This document shows, one piece after another, positions 7,378 to 15,946 of a stretch of DNA of 64,000 nucleotides. The notes beneath the pieces are model-generated. The model searched no databases. It was given only the letters and a program-made list of their open reading frames with translations, and was not told where the DNA came from. The stretch is from Bradyrhizobium sp. CB82. Its GTDB lineage: Bacteria; Pseudomonadota; Alphaproteobacteria; Rhizobiales; Xanthobacteraceae. The stretch lies in the NCBI RefSeq assembly GCF_029714405.1, contig NZ_CP121650.1, positions 4,531,001 through 4,595,000 of the forward strand. The letters are read 5' to 3'. The position numbers were made by a program, and so were the translations under genes. How positions within the stretch are numbered: position 1 is the first letter of the stretch; each line of letters begins with the position of its first letter.

Positions 7378-8928
7378 ATGGCAGAACAGTTCGAGATGGA
7401 CTTCGGGCCGCCGTTGCCGACTTTACCGCAGCTGTGGACGCCGGATGACATCTTCGAGACTTGCACAGCGGAAACTGTCCAGAGATTTAAAGAGGACCAT
7501 CGGGTTGAACGAAAACCAGGGTCCATCAAACAGAATGCATTGGCCGACTATGTTTCGATGTGGGCCAATACACAGCCGCACGGCGGCATCACCCTTCTAG
7601 GTGTTGCCGACAAGGGCAGCATCATAGGGTGCAAGCATCTTCACGAAAATCAATTGAACGAACTCCGCACAGTTCGTCGCCTTTGCCCAGATGCGAAAGT
7701 TGAATTCAAGCGAGTTGCGATCAAGAACGCAAAGGGAGAAGACGATTTCGTCGAAGTAATGCGAGTCTACTATCGCGAAGACAAACTAGTTGAAACTGTC
7801 TCGGGGGAAGCCTTCATTAGAGAAGGCGACGAAAAGCGATCTCTCAGAGAGGAGGAGAAGCGAGAGATCAAACTGAACAAGGGACAGCTCGACTTGGAGA
7901 CTGAAAGGGTTCCCCTGCAATATCCAAACGAATTTGACGCAACTCTTTTGGCGACGTACCGGCAAGAGTTCATCAAGAAACGACGACTTCAGGACAGATT
8001 TACAATCGAAGACGTGCTTGCCATGAGCAAGCTCGGGAAGAAGACAGCAGGAGGTTTTGTCCCAAATCTCGGATGCGCGTTGCTATTCGCTCGGGACCCT
8101 CGTCAACTCATCCCCGGCGCTTTCATCCGAGTAATTCGCTACGAAGGCACAGAAGAAAAGTTTGGCAGCAAGTTAAACGTCATTGCCGACCGCGTGATTG
8201 ATGGTCCACTTCCAATACAGTTAGCGCACGCAATTCAGTTCATCACTCCTCTGATACGGAGCTTTACGCGGCTTGGTATCGATCAGCGATTTGAGACAAG
8301 ACCGGAATTCCCAGATGAAGCGTGGTCTGAGGCTATCGTGAACGCGGTAGTTCATCGTTCTTACAACCTCAAGAACATGAACATATTCGTCAAACTTTTT
8401 GAGGATCGATTGGTTGTTGAGTCTCCGGGAGCCTTCCTACCCCCGACGACCGCTAACACTGTGTTTGAAGCCCATAACCCCCGCAACCCGAACACGATGT
8501 GGGCACTGTACTACTTTGACTTCGTGCAATGCGCCTTCGAAGGCACGCGCCGAATGCGCGATACGATGCGAAATGCGAACCTTCCAGATCCAATCTTCGT
8601 TCAAAACTCAGAAGGGACCTTCCGAGTAACGGTTACGCTCAAAAATCATGTTGAGCATCGCAGGAACTATGTCCGCTCGGAGGCTGCTGCCGGGATCAAT
8701 CCCGAGCTATATGCATCTCTCTCTGAGAGCGAGAAAATGATCGTGAACTACTTGGCGGACAATCCGCGCGTCAACGTGACCGACGCAGGCCGATTTATCG
8801 GGCTCGGTTGGCGCGCCACGAAACGCATTCTCGACCAGTTGGAGAAAAAAAGTGTTATTGCGAGATCGGGGGAATACCGGAGTCGCCACCTCTTTTACTT
8901 TCTTAAGAACCGCGTTCAGTCAAAATGA
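7378..8928 (+). CDS. AlbA_2/Schlafen-like, GHKL ATPase-like protein (COG2865 type)
   Basis: The 516-residue protein has an N-terminal AlbA_2 (Schlafen AlbA-like) domain at about 40-165. In it, the segment ERKPGSIKQNALADYVSMWANTQPHGGITLLGVAD shows the typical layout. A RecG-C-terminal-like HATPase region follows at about 230-420, with DEAWSEAIVNAVVHRSYN as the N-box-like motif. A winged-helix segment closes the protein (YLADNPRVNVTDAGRFIGLGWRATKRILDQLEKK). Relatives are annotated as ATP-binding transcriptional regulators, and several occur in phage-defence islands. Codon use and GC are unlike the neighbours, which suggests horizontal transfer. With the 66-residue membrane protein it sits between identical 25-bp repeats. 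A defence role is inference only. Confidence 0.8.
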   Translation: MAEQFEMDFGPPLPTLPQLWTPDDIFETCTAETVQRFKEDHRVERKPGSIKQNALADYVSMWANTQPHGGITLLGVADKGSIIGCKHLHENQLNELRTVRRLCPDAKVEFKRVAIKNAKGEDDFVEVMRVYYREDKLVETVSGEAFIREGDEKRSLREEEKREIKLNKGQLDLETERVPLQYPNEFDATLLATYRQEFIKKRRLQDRFTIEDVLAMSKLGKKTAGGFVPNLGCALLFARDPRQLIPGAFIRVIRYEGTEEKFGSKLNVIADRVIDGPLPIQLAHAIQFITPLIRSFTRLGIDQRFETRPEFPDEAWSEAIVNAVVHRSYNLKNMNIFVKLFEDRLVVESPGAFLPPTTANTVFEAHNPRNPNTMWALYYFDFVQCAFEGTRRMRDTMRNANLPDPIFVQNSEGTFRVTVTLKNHVEHRRNYVRSEAAAGINPELYASLSESEKMIVNYLADNPRVNVTDAGRFIGLGWRATKRILDQLEKKSVIARSGEYRSRHLFYFLKNRVQSK

Positions 8929-8987
8929 CAGTTCTCATCCTGAGAAGACCATTTTTGATACTTTTTTCGCCATACTTCCTGCTACAG

Positions 8988-9013
8988 TTGGGTGTCGGCG
9001 AAAGGGCACCCAA
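8988..9013 (+). promoter_or_regulatory. Hairpin presenting the ribosome site of the 66-residue gene
   Basis: TTGGGTG (8988-8994) pairs with CACCCAA (9007-9013). The loop holds AAAGGG (9001-9006), the only Shine-Dalgarno-like run for the ATG at 9013, and the stem ends on the first base of the start codon. The structure could tune translation of the small protein. Confidence 0.4.
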
Positions 9014-9213
9014 TGGCCGACAAATTCCTCATCGTTTTCTTTACAACCGTTACGCTCACGCTCGTCTGCGGAGGCGTCGCCGCGTTCATCGTAGCCTTCG
9101 GGCACGACCCCGGACCGCCCATGATGACCGAGCTTTACAACACTGCCCTGAAGCTTTTCACGGCAGGTGTGGGAGCGATCATCGGCCTGGTCGGCGGTTC
9201 GAAGCTGACGTGA
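9013..9213 (+). CDS. Small two-helix membrane protein in the AlbA islet
   Basis: The 66-residue protein has two hydrophobic helices (about 5-30 and 47-64) joined by a short polar loop rich in Pro, Asp and Met. The second helix is Gly-rich (AGVGAIIGLVGGS), which could favour helix packing. AAAGGG lies 6 bases before the ATG. It begins 84 bases after the AlbA-type gene and is inside the same 25-bp repeats, so it is probably part of the same cargo. I do not recognise a family. A holin-like or effector role is possible but unsupported. Confidence 0.6.
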   Translation: MADKFLIVFFTTVTLTLVCGGVAAFIVAFGHDPGPPMMTELYNTALKLFTAGVGAIIGLVGGSKLT

Positions 9214-9281
9214 TGGGCATCGTCATTTCAGATATTGCGCTTTGTCTTGCCAATGAGCTGACGAGAACGAACAGTGATCAG

Positions 9282-9306
9282 GCGGTCCCGGATTGGTCCC
9301 GGAAAC
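9282..9306 (+). repeat. 25-bp direct repeat, right copy (candidate att site)
   Basis: This copy is identical to 6982-7006. Behind it, after 53 bases, comes TTGCAGTGTTTTTA (9360-9373), similar to the sequence 6 bases behind the left copy. CGCCG/CGGCG with a TATT loop lies at about 9390-9403. Together these look like the two boundary regions of an integrated or duplicated segment. Confidence 0.75.
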
Positions 9307-9483
9307 CCATGAAAAAGTCCGTTAAAGGATGGAAGGAGATGGCACTCGTTGGCTTGAACTTGCAGTGTTTTTACCCGACAACACACCCCCGCCGTATTCG
9401 GCGTGTTAACCGGATGATCTGCGAGCGGCCGTAACCCCTATACAATGCTCGATAAACCCGATTCGCTGTTGAAGCCGCGCGAG

Positions 9484-10515
9484 ATGTCTCGAAACCTGAT
9501 CCTGACCGGCCTTGCGGCGCTGTTTGCCGCCGCAGCGATGACCGTCTCGCCTCCGGCGCAGGCGCAGATCGGCACCATCTTCTCTGATCCGCCGCCGCTG
9601 CGGCCGCCCGGCAGCATTCCGCGCGGCAACCAGCCGCAGCAGCAGATGCCCGACGACGACGAGGAGGTGCCGGAGCTGCCGCCGCAGGGGCGGGTGCTGC
9701 CGACGCCGAACCGTCCCGTCCCCCGCCAAGGAAATATCGCGCCCAATGCGCTGCCGGGGTCGGTGGAGACGCAGCCTTTGGCCCCGCCGCCGGGAACCAA
9801 CGTCCTGCCGCAGAACCAGCAACCCTCTATCGCGGTCGCGCCGCCCAATCCTCAAAGCCCCCCGCCGCAGCCGGGCGCCAATCCCTCGCTCCCGGGCTTG
9901 CCACCGGGGCAGCGCCAGCCCAAGGGCACACCGCAAAACGGCGTGCCGCAGACGCCGGCGAGCCTTCAGCCGGGCGATGAGATCGTCACCGAGCCGCCGG
10001 CGCAGAAGATCGTGAACAAGAAGGCGACCTTCTCCGGCCTCGACAAGATCACCGGCCGCATCATCAATTTCGACGAGGAGATCGGCGAGACCGTGCAGTT
10101 CGGCGCGCTGCGCGTCAAAACCGACGCCTGCTACACGCGACCGGCGACCGAAGCCGCCAACACCGACGCTTTCGTCGAGGTCGACGAGATCACGCTGCAA
10201 GGCGAGGTGAAGCGGATTTTTTCGGGCTGGATGTTCGCGGCAAGCCCCGGCCTGCATGGCGTCGAGCACCCGATCTACGACATCTGGCTGACCGACTGCA
10301 AAGAGCCGCAACAGACGATCGCGACCGCAGCGCCGGATCCGGCGAGCAAGCCGGCCACGCCGGCGCCGCCGCCCGCGCAGAAGAAGGCCGCGCCCAAGCA
10401 GGCCGTGCAGCAGCCGCGTCCGCCGCAGCCCCCGCCGCAACAGCAGCAGGCGCCGCCTCCGCCGCCGCCACAACAGCCGGGTCTCTTGCCGTTCCCGGGC
10501 TTCGGCCGGAACTAA
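9484..10515 (+). CDS. DUF2155 domain-containing periplasmic protein
   Basis: The 343-residue protein has an N-terminal signal peptide (LILTGLAALFAAAAMTVSPP, ending at AQA). A long Pro/Gln-rich linker follows, then a DUF2155 domain at about 175-285. Domain markers are the segment KATFSGLDKITGRIINFDEE, a Cys in DACYTRP, and FSGWMFAASPGLHGVEHPIY ending at a second Cys. The C-terminal tail is again Pro/Gln/Ala-rich. The family is alphaproteobacterial, exported and of unknown function; two conserved Cys could form a disulfide. The ATG at 9484 fits the signal peptide best; an in-frame ATG at 9445 would add 13 residues. It often neighbours NDUFA12 and aat, which are also nearby here. Confidence 0.88.
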   Translation: MSRNLILTGLAALFAAAAMTVSPPAQAQIGTIFSDPPPLRPPGSIPRGNQPQQQMPDDDEEVPELPPQGRVLPTPNRPVPRQGNIAPNALPGSVETQPLAPPPGTNVLPQNQQPSIAVAPPNPQSPPPQPGANPSLPGLPPGQRQPKGTPQNGVPQTPASLQPGDEIVTEPPAQKIVNKKATFSGLDKITGRIINFDEEIGETVQFGALRVKTDACYTRPATEAANTDAFVEVDEITLQGEVKRIFSGWMFAASPGLHGVEHPIYDIWLTDCKEPQQTIATAAPDPASKPATPAPPPAQKKAAPKQAVQQPRPPQPPPQQQQAPPPPPPQQPGLLPFPGFGRN

Positions 10516-10530
10516 AGCCCGCGTTGTTTG

Positions 10531-10604
10531 CGCATGATCTCCGCGCAGACGCGTTCCGCGTTTGTCGCGAGGGAAAACCGCGTCACGCTTTTCCGGATCA
10601 TGCT
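10531..10604. repeat. Rhizobial palindromic intergenic repeat, copy 1
   Basis: GCATGATC near the left end and GATCATGC at the right end frame an internal GGAAAACCG...CTTTTCCGG palindrome. The same framework recurs at 43996-44043 with a shorter middle. This is a common kind of palindromic repeat between genes in Bradyrhizobium-like genomes. It ends against the aat stop codon, so it may act as that gene's 3' structure. Confidence 0.7.
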
Positions 10605-11282
10605 TCAGCTTCTCGTTGCGATGATCTCGAGCGCGCGCGCCCCGGGGATCGCGTTGCCGGGCAACTTCAGGAAATCGGCGGACTCACCCGCCAGTGCCTT
10701 GTCGAGCAGGGCGGTATAGCGGCGCCTGGAAATCTCCATTGCACCGAAGCTGCGCAGATGCTCGGTGACGTATTGCGTGTCGAGCAGCTCGAAGCCACCG
10801 GAGATGAGACGCGCGACCAGATGTACCAGCGCGACCTTCGAGGCATCGCGCGCGGTGTGGAACATGCTTTCGCCGAAGAAAGCACGTCCCAGGCTCACGC
10901 CATAGAGGCCGCCGACGAGGTCATTGCCCTGCCAGGCCTCGACGCTGTGGCAGTGGCCGAGCTCGTGCAGGCCGCCATAGAGGTCGCGGATGCGCTTGTT
11001 GATCCAGGTGTCCTCGCGTCCGGCCTGCGGCGCGGCGCAGCCGGCGATCGTCGCTTTGAAGGCGGTGTTGACGGTGACGCGAAACACGTCCGAGCGCACG
11101 GTGCGCGCAAGGCGCGAGGCGACGCGAAATCCGTCGAGCGGGATCACGCCGCGCATCTCCGGCTCGACCCAGAACAGCGTCGGATCGTCGGCACTCTCGG
11201 CCATCGGAAAGATGCCGCAGGCGTAGGCACGCAGCAGCACGGCGGGAGTGATTTCAGACGAGGCGGAGTCGCGCGCAGTCAT
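10605..11282 (-). CDS. aat: Leucyl/phenylalanyl-tRNA--protein transferase
   Basis: The 225-residue enzyme transfers Leu or Phe from aminoacyl-tRNA to proteins with an N-terminal Arg or Lys, marking them for ClpS/ClpAP degradation. Family motifs are visible in order: [67 protein letters not shown] and [16 protein letters not shown]. Length matches the family. The ATG at 11282 is used; a GTG 9 bases upstream is possible and neither has a strong ribosome site. It lies just downstream of the sensory operon on the same strand, separated by a hairpin at 11324-11340. Confidence 0.95.
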   Translation of the reverse strand: MTARDSASSEITPAVLLRAYACGIFPMAESADDPTLFWVEPEMRGVIPLDGFRVASRLARTVRSDVFRVTVNTAFKATIAGCAAPQAGREDTWINKRIRDLYGGLHELGHCHSVEAWQGNDLVGGLYGVSLGRAFFGESMFHTARDASKVALVHLVARLISGGFELLDTQYVTEHLRSFGAMEISRRRYTALLDKALAGESADFLKLPGNAIPGARALEIIATRS

Positions 11283-11323
11283 ACGCGGCACATTAGCAGG
11301 ATCGCAGCAGCCTTGCGATGGGG

Positions 11324-11340
11324 GCGATGCGAGGCATCGC
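11324..11340 (-). terminator. Stem-loop after the sensory operon
   Basis: GCGATGC (11324-11330) pairs with GCATCGC (11334-11340) across GAG, three bases past the stop of the REC-HisKA_2 gene. There is no T-run, so termination is plausible but not certain. Confidence 0.4.
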
Positions 11341-11343
11341 GCG

Positions 11344-12447
11344 TCAGCTCGCGGCGGCGTTGCCCGCCGTGCTCGATGGCACGGGCACGCGGCGGAACCT
11401 CAGCAGGATCTTCGTTCCGCCGTGATCCGGATCACGTTCGACGCAGGCGTCGAGCTTGGAAGCCATCGCCGCAACGATGCGCTGGCCCATCCCGGTCGAG
11501 CGCGGATCGGCCCTGGCGTTGTCGCCGACGCCATCATCGGCGATCGACAGCACGAGATCCTCGCCCTGCGAGGTCAGCTCGACGTGAATGGGGCCGGCCC
11601 CGTCCGGATAGGCGTATTTCACCGCATTCATGACGAGCTCGTTGACGATGATGCCGACCGCGACTGCGCGGTCCGGGTCGATCTCGATCGGCTCGGCCTT
11701 CAGCGTCAGGCGCGACATCCGGTTGCCCTCGGCCGAACGGCGCAGGTCCTCGAGCAGAGAGTCCAGATACTGGTTGAGGACGACGCTCTTCAGATCCTGT
11801 GAGGTGTAGAGGCGGCGGTGCACCTGCGCAACCGCGGCGACGCGGCCCATCGCATTGGTCAGCGCCGCCTTGACCTCCTCCTGTGCAGCCGAGCTCGCCT
11901 GGAGATGCAACAGCGAAGCGATGATCTGGAGCGAGTTGCCGACGCGGTGGTTGACCTCGCGCAGCAACATCTCGCGTTCGGCGGCGAGCGCCGCGTAGCG
12001 GTCGCGCGAGGCGTGGATTTCAGCTTCCGCCTCCTCGCGCGCCTTCTGGAGTTCGGCCTGGCGCAGGGCGCCGTCGGCCGCGACATGCAGCAGCGGGATG
12101 AAGTCGCCCTTGACGTCCTTGACGAGGTAGTCGGCTGCGCCCGCCTTCAGCGCCGTGACGGCAATGCTGGAATCCTGCGACGCCGTGACGAAGACGACCG
12201 GCGGGGCATCCGGAATCGCCATGATCTGCTCGAGTGTCTCGAGGCCATCGAGGCCCGGCATGTACTGGTCGAGTGCCACGACGTCGATGCCGCCGTCAAC
12301 GCTCCCCTGCCGGATACGCGCCAAGCCTTCCTCGCCGCTTGCGGCAAGAACGACCTTGTAGCCGCGGCGCGTCAGGCCGCGCTCGACCAAGCGCGCCAGC
12401 GCATCGTCGTCGTCGATATAGAGCAGGGTCGGCGTGGTCTGGCTCAT
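11344..12447 (-). CDS. Response regulator-histidine kinase hybrid (REC-HisKA_2-HATPase)
   Basis: The 367-residue soluble protein starts with a receiver domain ([11 protein letters not shown]; phospho-Asp in [13 protein letters not shown]; Lys in YLVKDVKGD). A coiled linker follows (about 130-160), then a HisKA_2 phosphoacceptor helix ([19 protein letters not shown]) and an HATPase with [15 protein letters not shown] as N box and IADDGVGDN as G1. A kinase that is itself driven by an N-terminal receiver fits an intermediate relay. Its ATG overlaps the stop of the upstream response regulator (ATGA at 12444-12447). Three genes are coupled in this way, so signal flow from CHASE3 kinase to regulator to hybrid is likely. 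Confidence 0.9.
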   Translation of the reverse strand: MSQTTPTLLYIDDDDALARLVERGLTRRGYKVVLAASGEEGLARIRQGSVDGGIDVVALDQYMPGLDGLETLEQIMAIPDAPPVVFVTASQDSSIAVTALKAGAADYLVKDVKGDFIPLLHVAADGALRQAELQKAREEAEAEIHASRDRYAALAAEREMLLREVNHRVGNSLQIIASLLHLQASSAAQEEVKAALTNAMGRVAAVAQVHRRLYTSQDLKSVVLNQYLDSLLEDLRRSAEGNRMSRLTLKAEPIEIDPDRAVAVGIIVNELVMNAVKYAYPDGAGPIHVELTSQGEDLVLSIADDGVGDNARADPRSTGMGQRIVAAMASKLDACVERDPDHGGTKILLRFRRVPVPSSTAGNAAAS

Positions 12448-12884
12448 GTCGCGGCTGGGGGAACCTGGATGACGGAGAAGAATAGCCCGAGCTGACGGAT
12501 TGCGTTGGCAAAATTCTCGTAGTTGACCGGCTTTGTGATGTAGACGTTGCAGCCGAGCTCGTAGCAGCGCTTGATCTCCTGGGAGTCGTCGGTGGTGGTC
12601 AGCACAACGACCGGAGAGGGCTTCAGGTACCTGTTCTCCTTGATCCGCTTCAGGATCTCGATCCCGGTCATGTCGGGCAGGTTGAGATCGAGCAGGATCA
12701 GCAAGGCGTTGCCTTTCTGGACGAGGCCGGAGCCGTCAGCGCCGAACAGATAGCGGGTTGCGTCCGTGCCGTTGGCGAACGGCACGATCGGGTTGTTCAC
12801 CCCGGAGCGACGGATATTGCGTTCGATGAGGCGGGCGTGGCCTTCGTCGTCCTCGATCATGATGATGGTGACGGGCAGGGTCAT
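12444..12884 (-). CDS. Single-domain response regulator
   Basis: The 146-residue receiver has IIMIEDDEGHARL for the acidic pocket, LLDLNLPDMTG around the phospho-Asp, VVLTTTDD for the Thr switch and YITKPVNYENF for the Lys. The loop with NGTDATRYLFG is typical of Rcp1-like regulators that pair with phytochrome or CHASE3 kinases. There is no DNA-binding domain. Both ends overlap neighbours by ATGA: the start with the CHASE3 kinase stop (12881-12884) and the stop with the hybrid kinase start. This fixes the ATG at 12884. Confidence 0.9.
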   Translation of the reverse strand: MTLPVTIIMIEDDEGHARLIERNIRRSGVNNPIVPFANGTDATRYLFGADGSGLVQKGNALLILLDLNLPDMTGIEILKRIKENRYLKPSPVVVLTTTDDSQEIKRCYELGCNVYITKPVNYENFANAIRQLGLFFSVIQVPPAAT

Positions 12885-14440
12885 TGCTCTGCGTTCCGCT
12901 TGCTGGCGTTCCACTTGATCGGCAGTGTGATCGTAAAGGTACTGCCGACGTTGAGTTCGGAGGAGACCGACATCGTGCCGCCGAGCCGGCGCACCAGCGC
13001 GCGGACGTGGGCAAGACCGATGCCCTGGCCCGGCTTGTCCTGGAGACCGGCGCGACGGAACAGATCGAAGATGCGCTGGTGATCCTTCGGATCGATGCCG
13101 CGGCCGTTGTCGCTGATCTCGAAGATCGCATAGCCGAGCTTGGTGCGGCCGCGCAGCACGATCTGGCCGGGAACGCCGGCCTTGAGATACTTGATGGCGT
13201 TGTCGATCAGGTTGGAGAATATCTGCTCCAGCGCCAGCCGGTCGCTCACGATTTCGGGCAGCTCGCCGACGCGGATTTCGGCGTGCGCCTCGGCGGCCTG
13301 ATGCGCCACCGTTGCCACGATCGCCTCGATCAGTTCGCCCGTGTCGATCCTGACCGGCTCGAATTCGCGCCGGCCCTCGCGGGTGAGGTTGAGGATTGCC
13401 GAAATCAGGCGGTCCATCTTGCCGATCGAGGATTTGATGAAGCCGAGCGCCTCGGAAAAATCCTGCGAGAGCTGCTTGTCCGGCCCCTCGAGCGCGATTT
13501 CCGCGGCGTCGTTCATCGCCAGCGGCGGACCGTCCGCCGGGACGTGGGTGAGGCTGCCGATGCGCTTGAAGATGTCATTGCCCAACTCCTCCAGCTCGCT
13601 GGTGAAGCCCATGATGTTGACCAGCGGCGAGCGCAGGTCGTGGCTCACGATATAGGCAAAGCGCTGGATCTCGTTGTTGGCTTCGCGCAAGTCTGCGGTG
13701 CGTTCATCGACGGTGGCCTCGAGATTGAGGTTGGAGTCGCGCAGGCGGGCCTCCGCTTCGTCGCGGACGGCTGCCGAGCGCCGCACCAGCCAGATCGAGA
13801 TCAGCGCGAGCACCACGACCAGACCCGAGCCGATGCCGGTCAGGGACGCCGCCAGCGTCTGGCTGTTGTTGGCATTGGTCGTACGGAGCGCGAATAATCG
13901 CTGCTCCTCGCGGAGCATGGCGTCCGCAGCGTCGCGGATCGTGCTCGTCGCGTCACCGGCCGCCGCTTCGCGGACGAGCGCGGCGGCGCGCGCGAAGTCG
14001 CTCTGCTGGATGTAATTCATCTCGCGCGTGAACTGGTCGAGCCGGGTTTCGATCGCCGGCCGCAGCTTACCGACGTTTTCCGCCTGCGCGGGATTGTCCT
14101 TGGTCAGCTCCACGAGCCTGTTGAGATGCGGCAGGACTGCCGCCACTGCGGCCTGATGGTCGGTCCAAAATTCCGGCCCGCGCGTGAGGAGAAATACGCT
14201 TGCACTGCTCTCGGCGCGCCGAATTTCCAGGAGCAGCGAGTGGATCTGGTTCTCGACCTCGATGGTGCGAATGACCGAGGCGTTGTCATCGCGCGCCTTG
14301 TTGACGAGGTAGACCGAGCCGGCGCTGATCACCGTCAGCACCAGGAGTCCCGCCGCGAACAGCAGGATCTGCCAAAGAGCGCGCCGCCGTCTCAGGTCAG
14401 GCGTTACGCCAACTCCGGTTCCGAACTTAAGAATTTCCAC
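12881..14440 (-). CDS. CHASE3 sensor histidine kinase
   Basis: The 519-residue membrane kinase has a first helix at about 22-45, a CHASE3 periplasmic domain at about 50-185 (IHSLLLEIRRAESSASVFLL), a second helix at about 195-215, a coiled coil, a HisKA domain (RFAYIVSHDLRSPLVNIMGF) and an HATPase (FSNLIDNAIKYLK, ISDNGRGI, GQGIGLAHVRALV). The DHp domain contains an Ala/Gly/Pro-rich insertion of about 50 residues after FTSELEELG, seen in related kinases that work with Rcp1-type regulators. It is the first gene of a three-gene overlapping operon. A second CHASE3 kinase lies at 1-267. Confidence 0.92.
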   Translation of the reverse strand: MEILKFGTGVGVTPDLRRRRALWQILLFAAGLLVLTVISAGSVYLVNKARDDNASVIRTIEVENQIHSLLLEIRRAESSASVFLLTRGPEFWTDHQAAVAAVLPHLNRLVELTKDNPAQAENVGKLRPAIETRLDQFTREMNYIQQSDFARAAALVREAAAGDATSTIRDAADAMLREEQRLFALRTTNANNSQTLAASLTGIGSGLVVVLALISIWLVRRSAAVRDEAEARLRDSNLNLEATVDERTADLREANNEIQRFAYIVSHDLRSPLVNIMGFTSELEELGNDIFKRIGSLTHVPADGPPLAMNDAAEIALEGPDKQLSQDFSEALGFIKSSIGKMDRLISAILNLTREGRREFEPVRIDTGELIEAIVATVAHQAAEAHAEIRVGELPEIVSDRLALEQIFSNLIDNAIKYLKAGVPGQIVLRGRTKLGYAIFEISDNGRGIDPKDHQRIFDLFRRAGLQDKPGQGIGLAHVRALVRRLGGTMSVSSELNVGSTFTITLPIKWNASKRNAEQ

Positions 14441-14465
14441 TCCCCCGTGCAGAAAACCCGCCGAT

Positions 14466-14483
14466 AACGCCGCAAGCGGCGTT
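14466..14483 (-). terminator. Stem-loop after accC
   Basis: AACGCCG (14466-14472) pairs with CGGCGTT (14477-14483) across CAAG, about 33 bases past the accC stop on the minus strand. A weak TTTT follows 12 bases later on that strand. It separates accC from the kinase operon. Confidence 0.4.
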
Positions 14484-14515
14484 CGGTTCCATAGCAGGGG
14501 AAGAGAGGGATGCCG

Positions 14516-15865
14516 CTAGTTGCCGGATTGGCCGGCCAGATACTGTTCCAGCCAGTGGATGTGATAATCGCCGTCGATGATGCCGGGTTCACGCACCAGA
14601 GCCCGGAACAGCGGCAGCGTGGTCTCGATGCCGTCGACCACCATCTCGTCCAGCGCGCGGCGCAGCCGCATCAGGCATTCCGTGCGCGTCTTGCCGTGCA
14701 CGATCAGCTTGCCGACGAGCGAATCGTAATAAGGCGGGATCGTGTAGCCCTGATAGACGGCCGAATCGATCCGTACGCCCAAGCCGCCGGGCGGGTGGTA
14801 TTGCGAGATCCGGCCGGGCGAGGGCCGGAAGGTCTGCGGGTTCTCGGCATTGATGCGGCACTCGATCGCGTGCCCGATGATCTGGATCTCCTCCTGCTTG
14901 GCCGGCAGGTCGCCGCCGGCGGCAATGCGGATCTGCTCCAGCACGAGGTCGATGTCGGTGATGCTCTCGGTGACGGGATGCTCGACCTGGATGCGGGTGT
15001 TCATCTCGATGAAGTAGAACTCGCCGTCTTCGTAGAGAAACTCGATGGTGCCGACGCCGAGATATTTCATCTCGCGCATTGCCTTGGCGCAGGTTTCACC
15101 GATCTTGGCGCGCGCGGCCGGGGAGAGGACGGGCGAAGGGCCTTCCTCCCAGACCTTCTGGTGACGGCGTTGCAGCGAGCAGTCGCGTTCACCGAGGTGG
15201 ATCGCGCCGCCGCGGCCGTCGCCGAGGATCTGGATTTCGATGTGGCGCGGCTTCTGTAGGTATTTTTCCAGGTAAACGGACGCATCGCCGAAGGCTGATT
15301 TCGCCTCGTTCGCGGCCGTCGATAGCGCCAGCACAAGGTCTGCCTCGCTGTGCGCGACCTTCATGCCGCGGCCGCCGCCGCCGGCGGCAGCCTTCACGAG
15401 CACGGGGAAGCCGATCTCCTTCGCGATCGCCATCGCGTCGTCGTTGGGACCGACCGCGCCGTCGGAGCCGGGCACCACGGGGATGCCGAGCCGCTTGGCG
15501 GTCTTCTTGGCCTCGATCTTGTCGCCCATCAGGCGGATGTGCTCGGCCTTCGGGCCGATGAAATGCAGATTGTGCTCGGAGAGGATTTCCGCAAAGCGCG
15601 CATTTTCCGACAGGAAGCCATAGCCCGGATGCACGGCGTCCGCACCGGTGATTTCGCAGGCCGCGAGCAGCGCGGGAACGTTGAGATAGCTGTCCTTCGA
15701 CTGCGGCGGTCCGATGCAGACGCTCTCGTCGGAGAGGCGGACATGCATCGCGTCGGCGTCGGCGGTGGAGTGCACGGCGACGGTCGCGATCCCCAGCTCC
15801 TTGCAGGCCCGCAGGATACGAAGGGCGATCTCGCCGCGATTGGCTATGAGGATCTTGTCGAACAT
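14516..15865 (-). CDS. accC: Acetyl-CoA carboxylase, biotin carboxylase subunit
   Basis: The 449-residue enzyme carboxylates biotin on AccB using ATP and bicarbonate, the first half-reaction of malonyl-CoA synthesis. It shows the whole family pattern: [30 protein letters not shown], the Gly-rich ATP loop [51 protein letters not shown] with the catalytic region, and [11 protein letters not shown]. Length is typical. It lies downstream of accB and aroQ on the same strand; the 81-base gap to accB holds a palindromic repeat. Confidence 0.97.
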   Translation of the reverse strand: MFDKILIANRGEIALRILRACKELGIATVAVHSTADADAMHVRLSDESVCIGPPQSKDSYLNVPALLAACEITGADAVHPGYGFLSENARFAEILSEHNLHFIGPKAEHIRLMGDKIEAKKTAKRLGIPVVPGSDGAVGPNDDAMAIAKEIGFPVLVKAAAGGGGRGMKVAHSEADLVLALSTAANEAKSAFGDASVYLEKYLQKPRHIEIQILGDGRGGAIHLGERDCSLQRRHQKVWEEGPSPVLSPAARAKIGETCAKAMREMKYLGVGTIEFLYEDGEFYFIEMNTRIQVEHPVTESITDIDLVLEQIRIAAGGDLPAKQEEIQIIGHAIECRINAENPQTFRPSPGRISQYHPPGGLGVRIDSAVYQGYTIPPYYDSLVGKLIVHGKTRTECLMRLRRALDEMVVDGIETTLPLFRALVREPGIIDGDYHIHWLEQYLAGQSGN

Positions 15866-15877
15866 TGTGCCTCAGGG

Positions 15878-15940
15878 GGCGAATGGGGACTAGCGAATGG
15901 CGAATAGGGAAGAGTAACTACTCGCTACTCACCATTCGCC
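15878..15940. repeat. Palindromic repeat between accB and accC
   Basis: GGCGAATGG (15878-15886) pairs with CCATTCGCC (15932-15940), and TAGCGA (15891-15896) pairs with TCGCTA (15922-15927). The arms are themselves built of short repeats of the type GCGAATGG/GCGAATAG. It is the only large structure inside this operon, so it could influence relative expression of the two subunits. The short-repeat composition suggests a mobile intergenic element. Confidence 0.65.
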
Positions 15941-15946
15941 ACTCCC

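Noticed and set aside
6982..9306. tRNA gene as the integration target of the 25-bp repeats
   Set aside because: Neither repeat nor its flank folds as a tRNA end or contains a GTTCRA loop in the right context.
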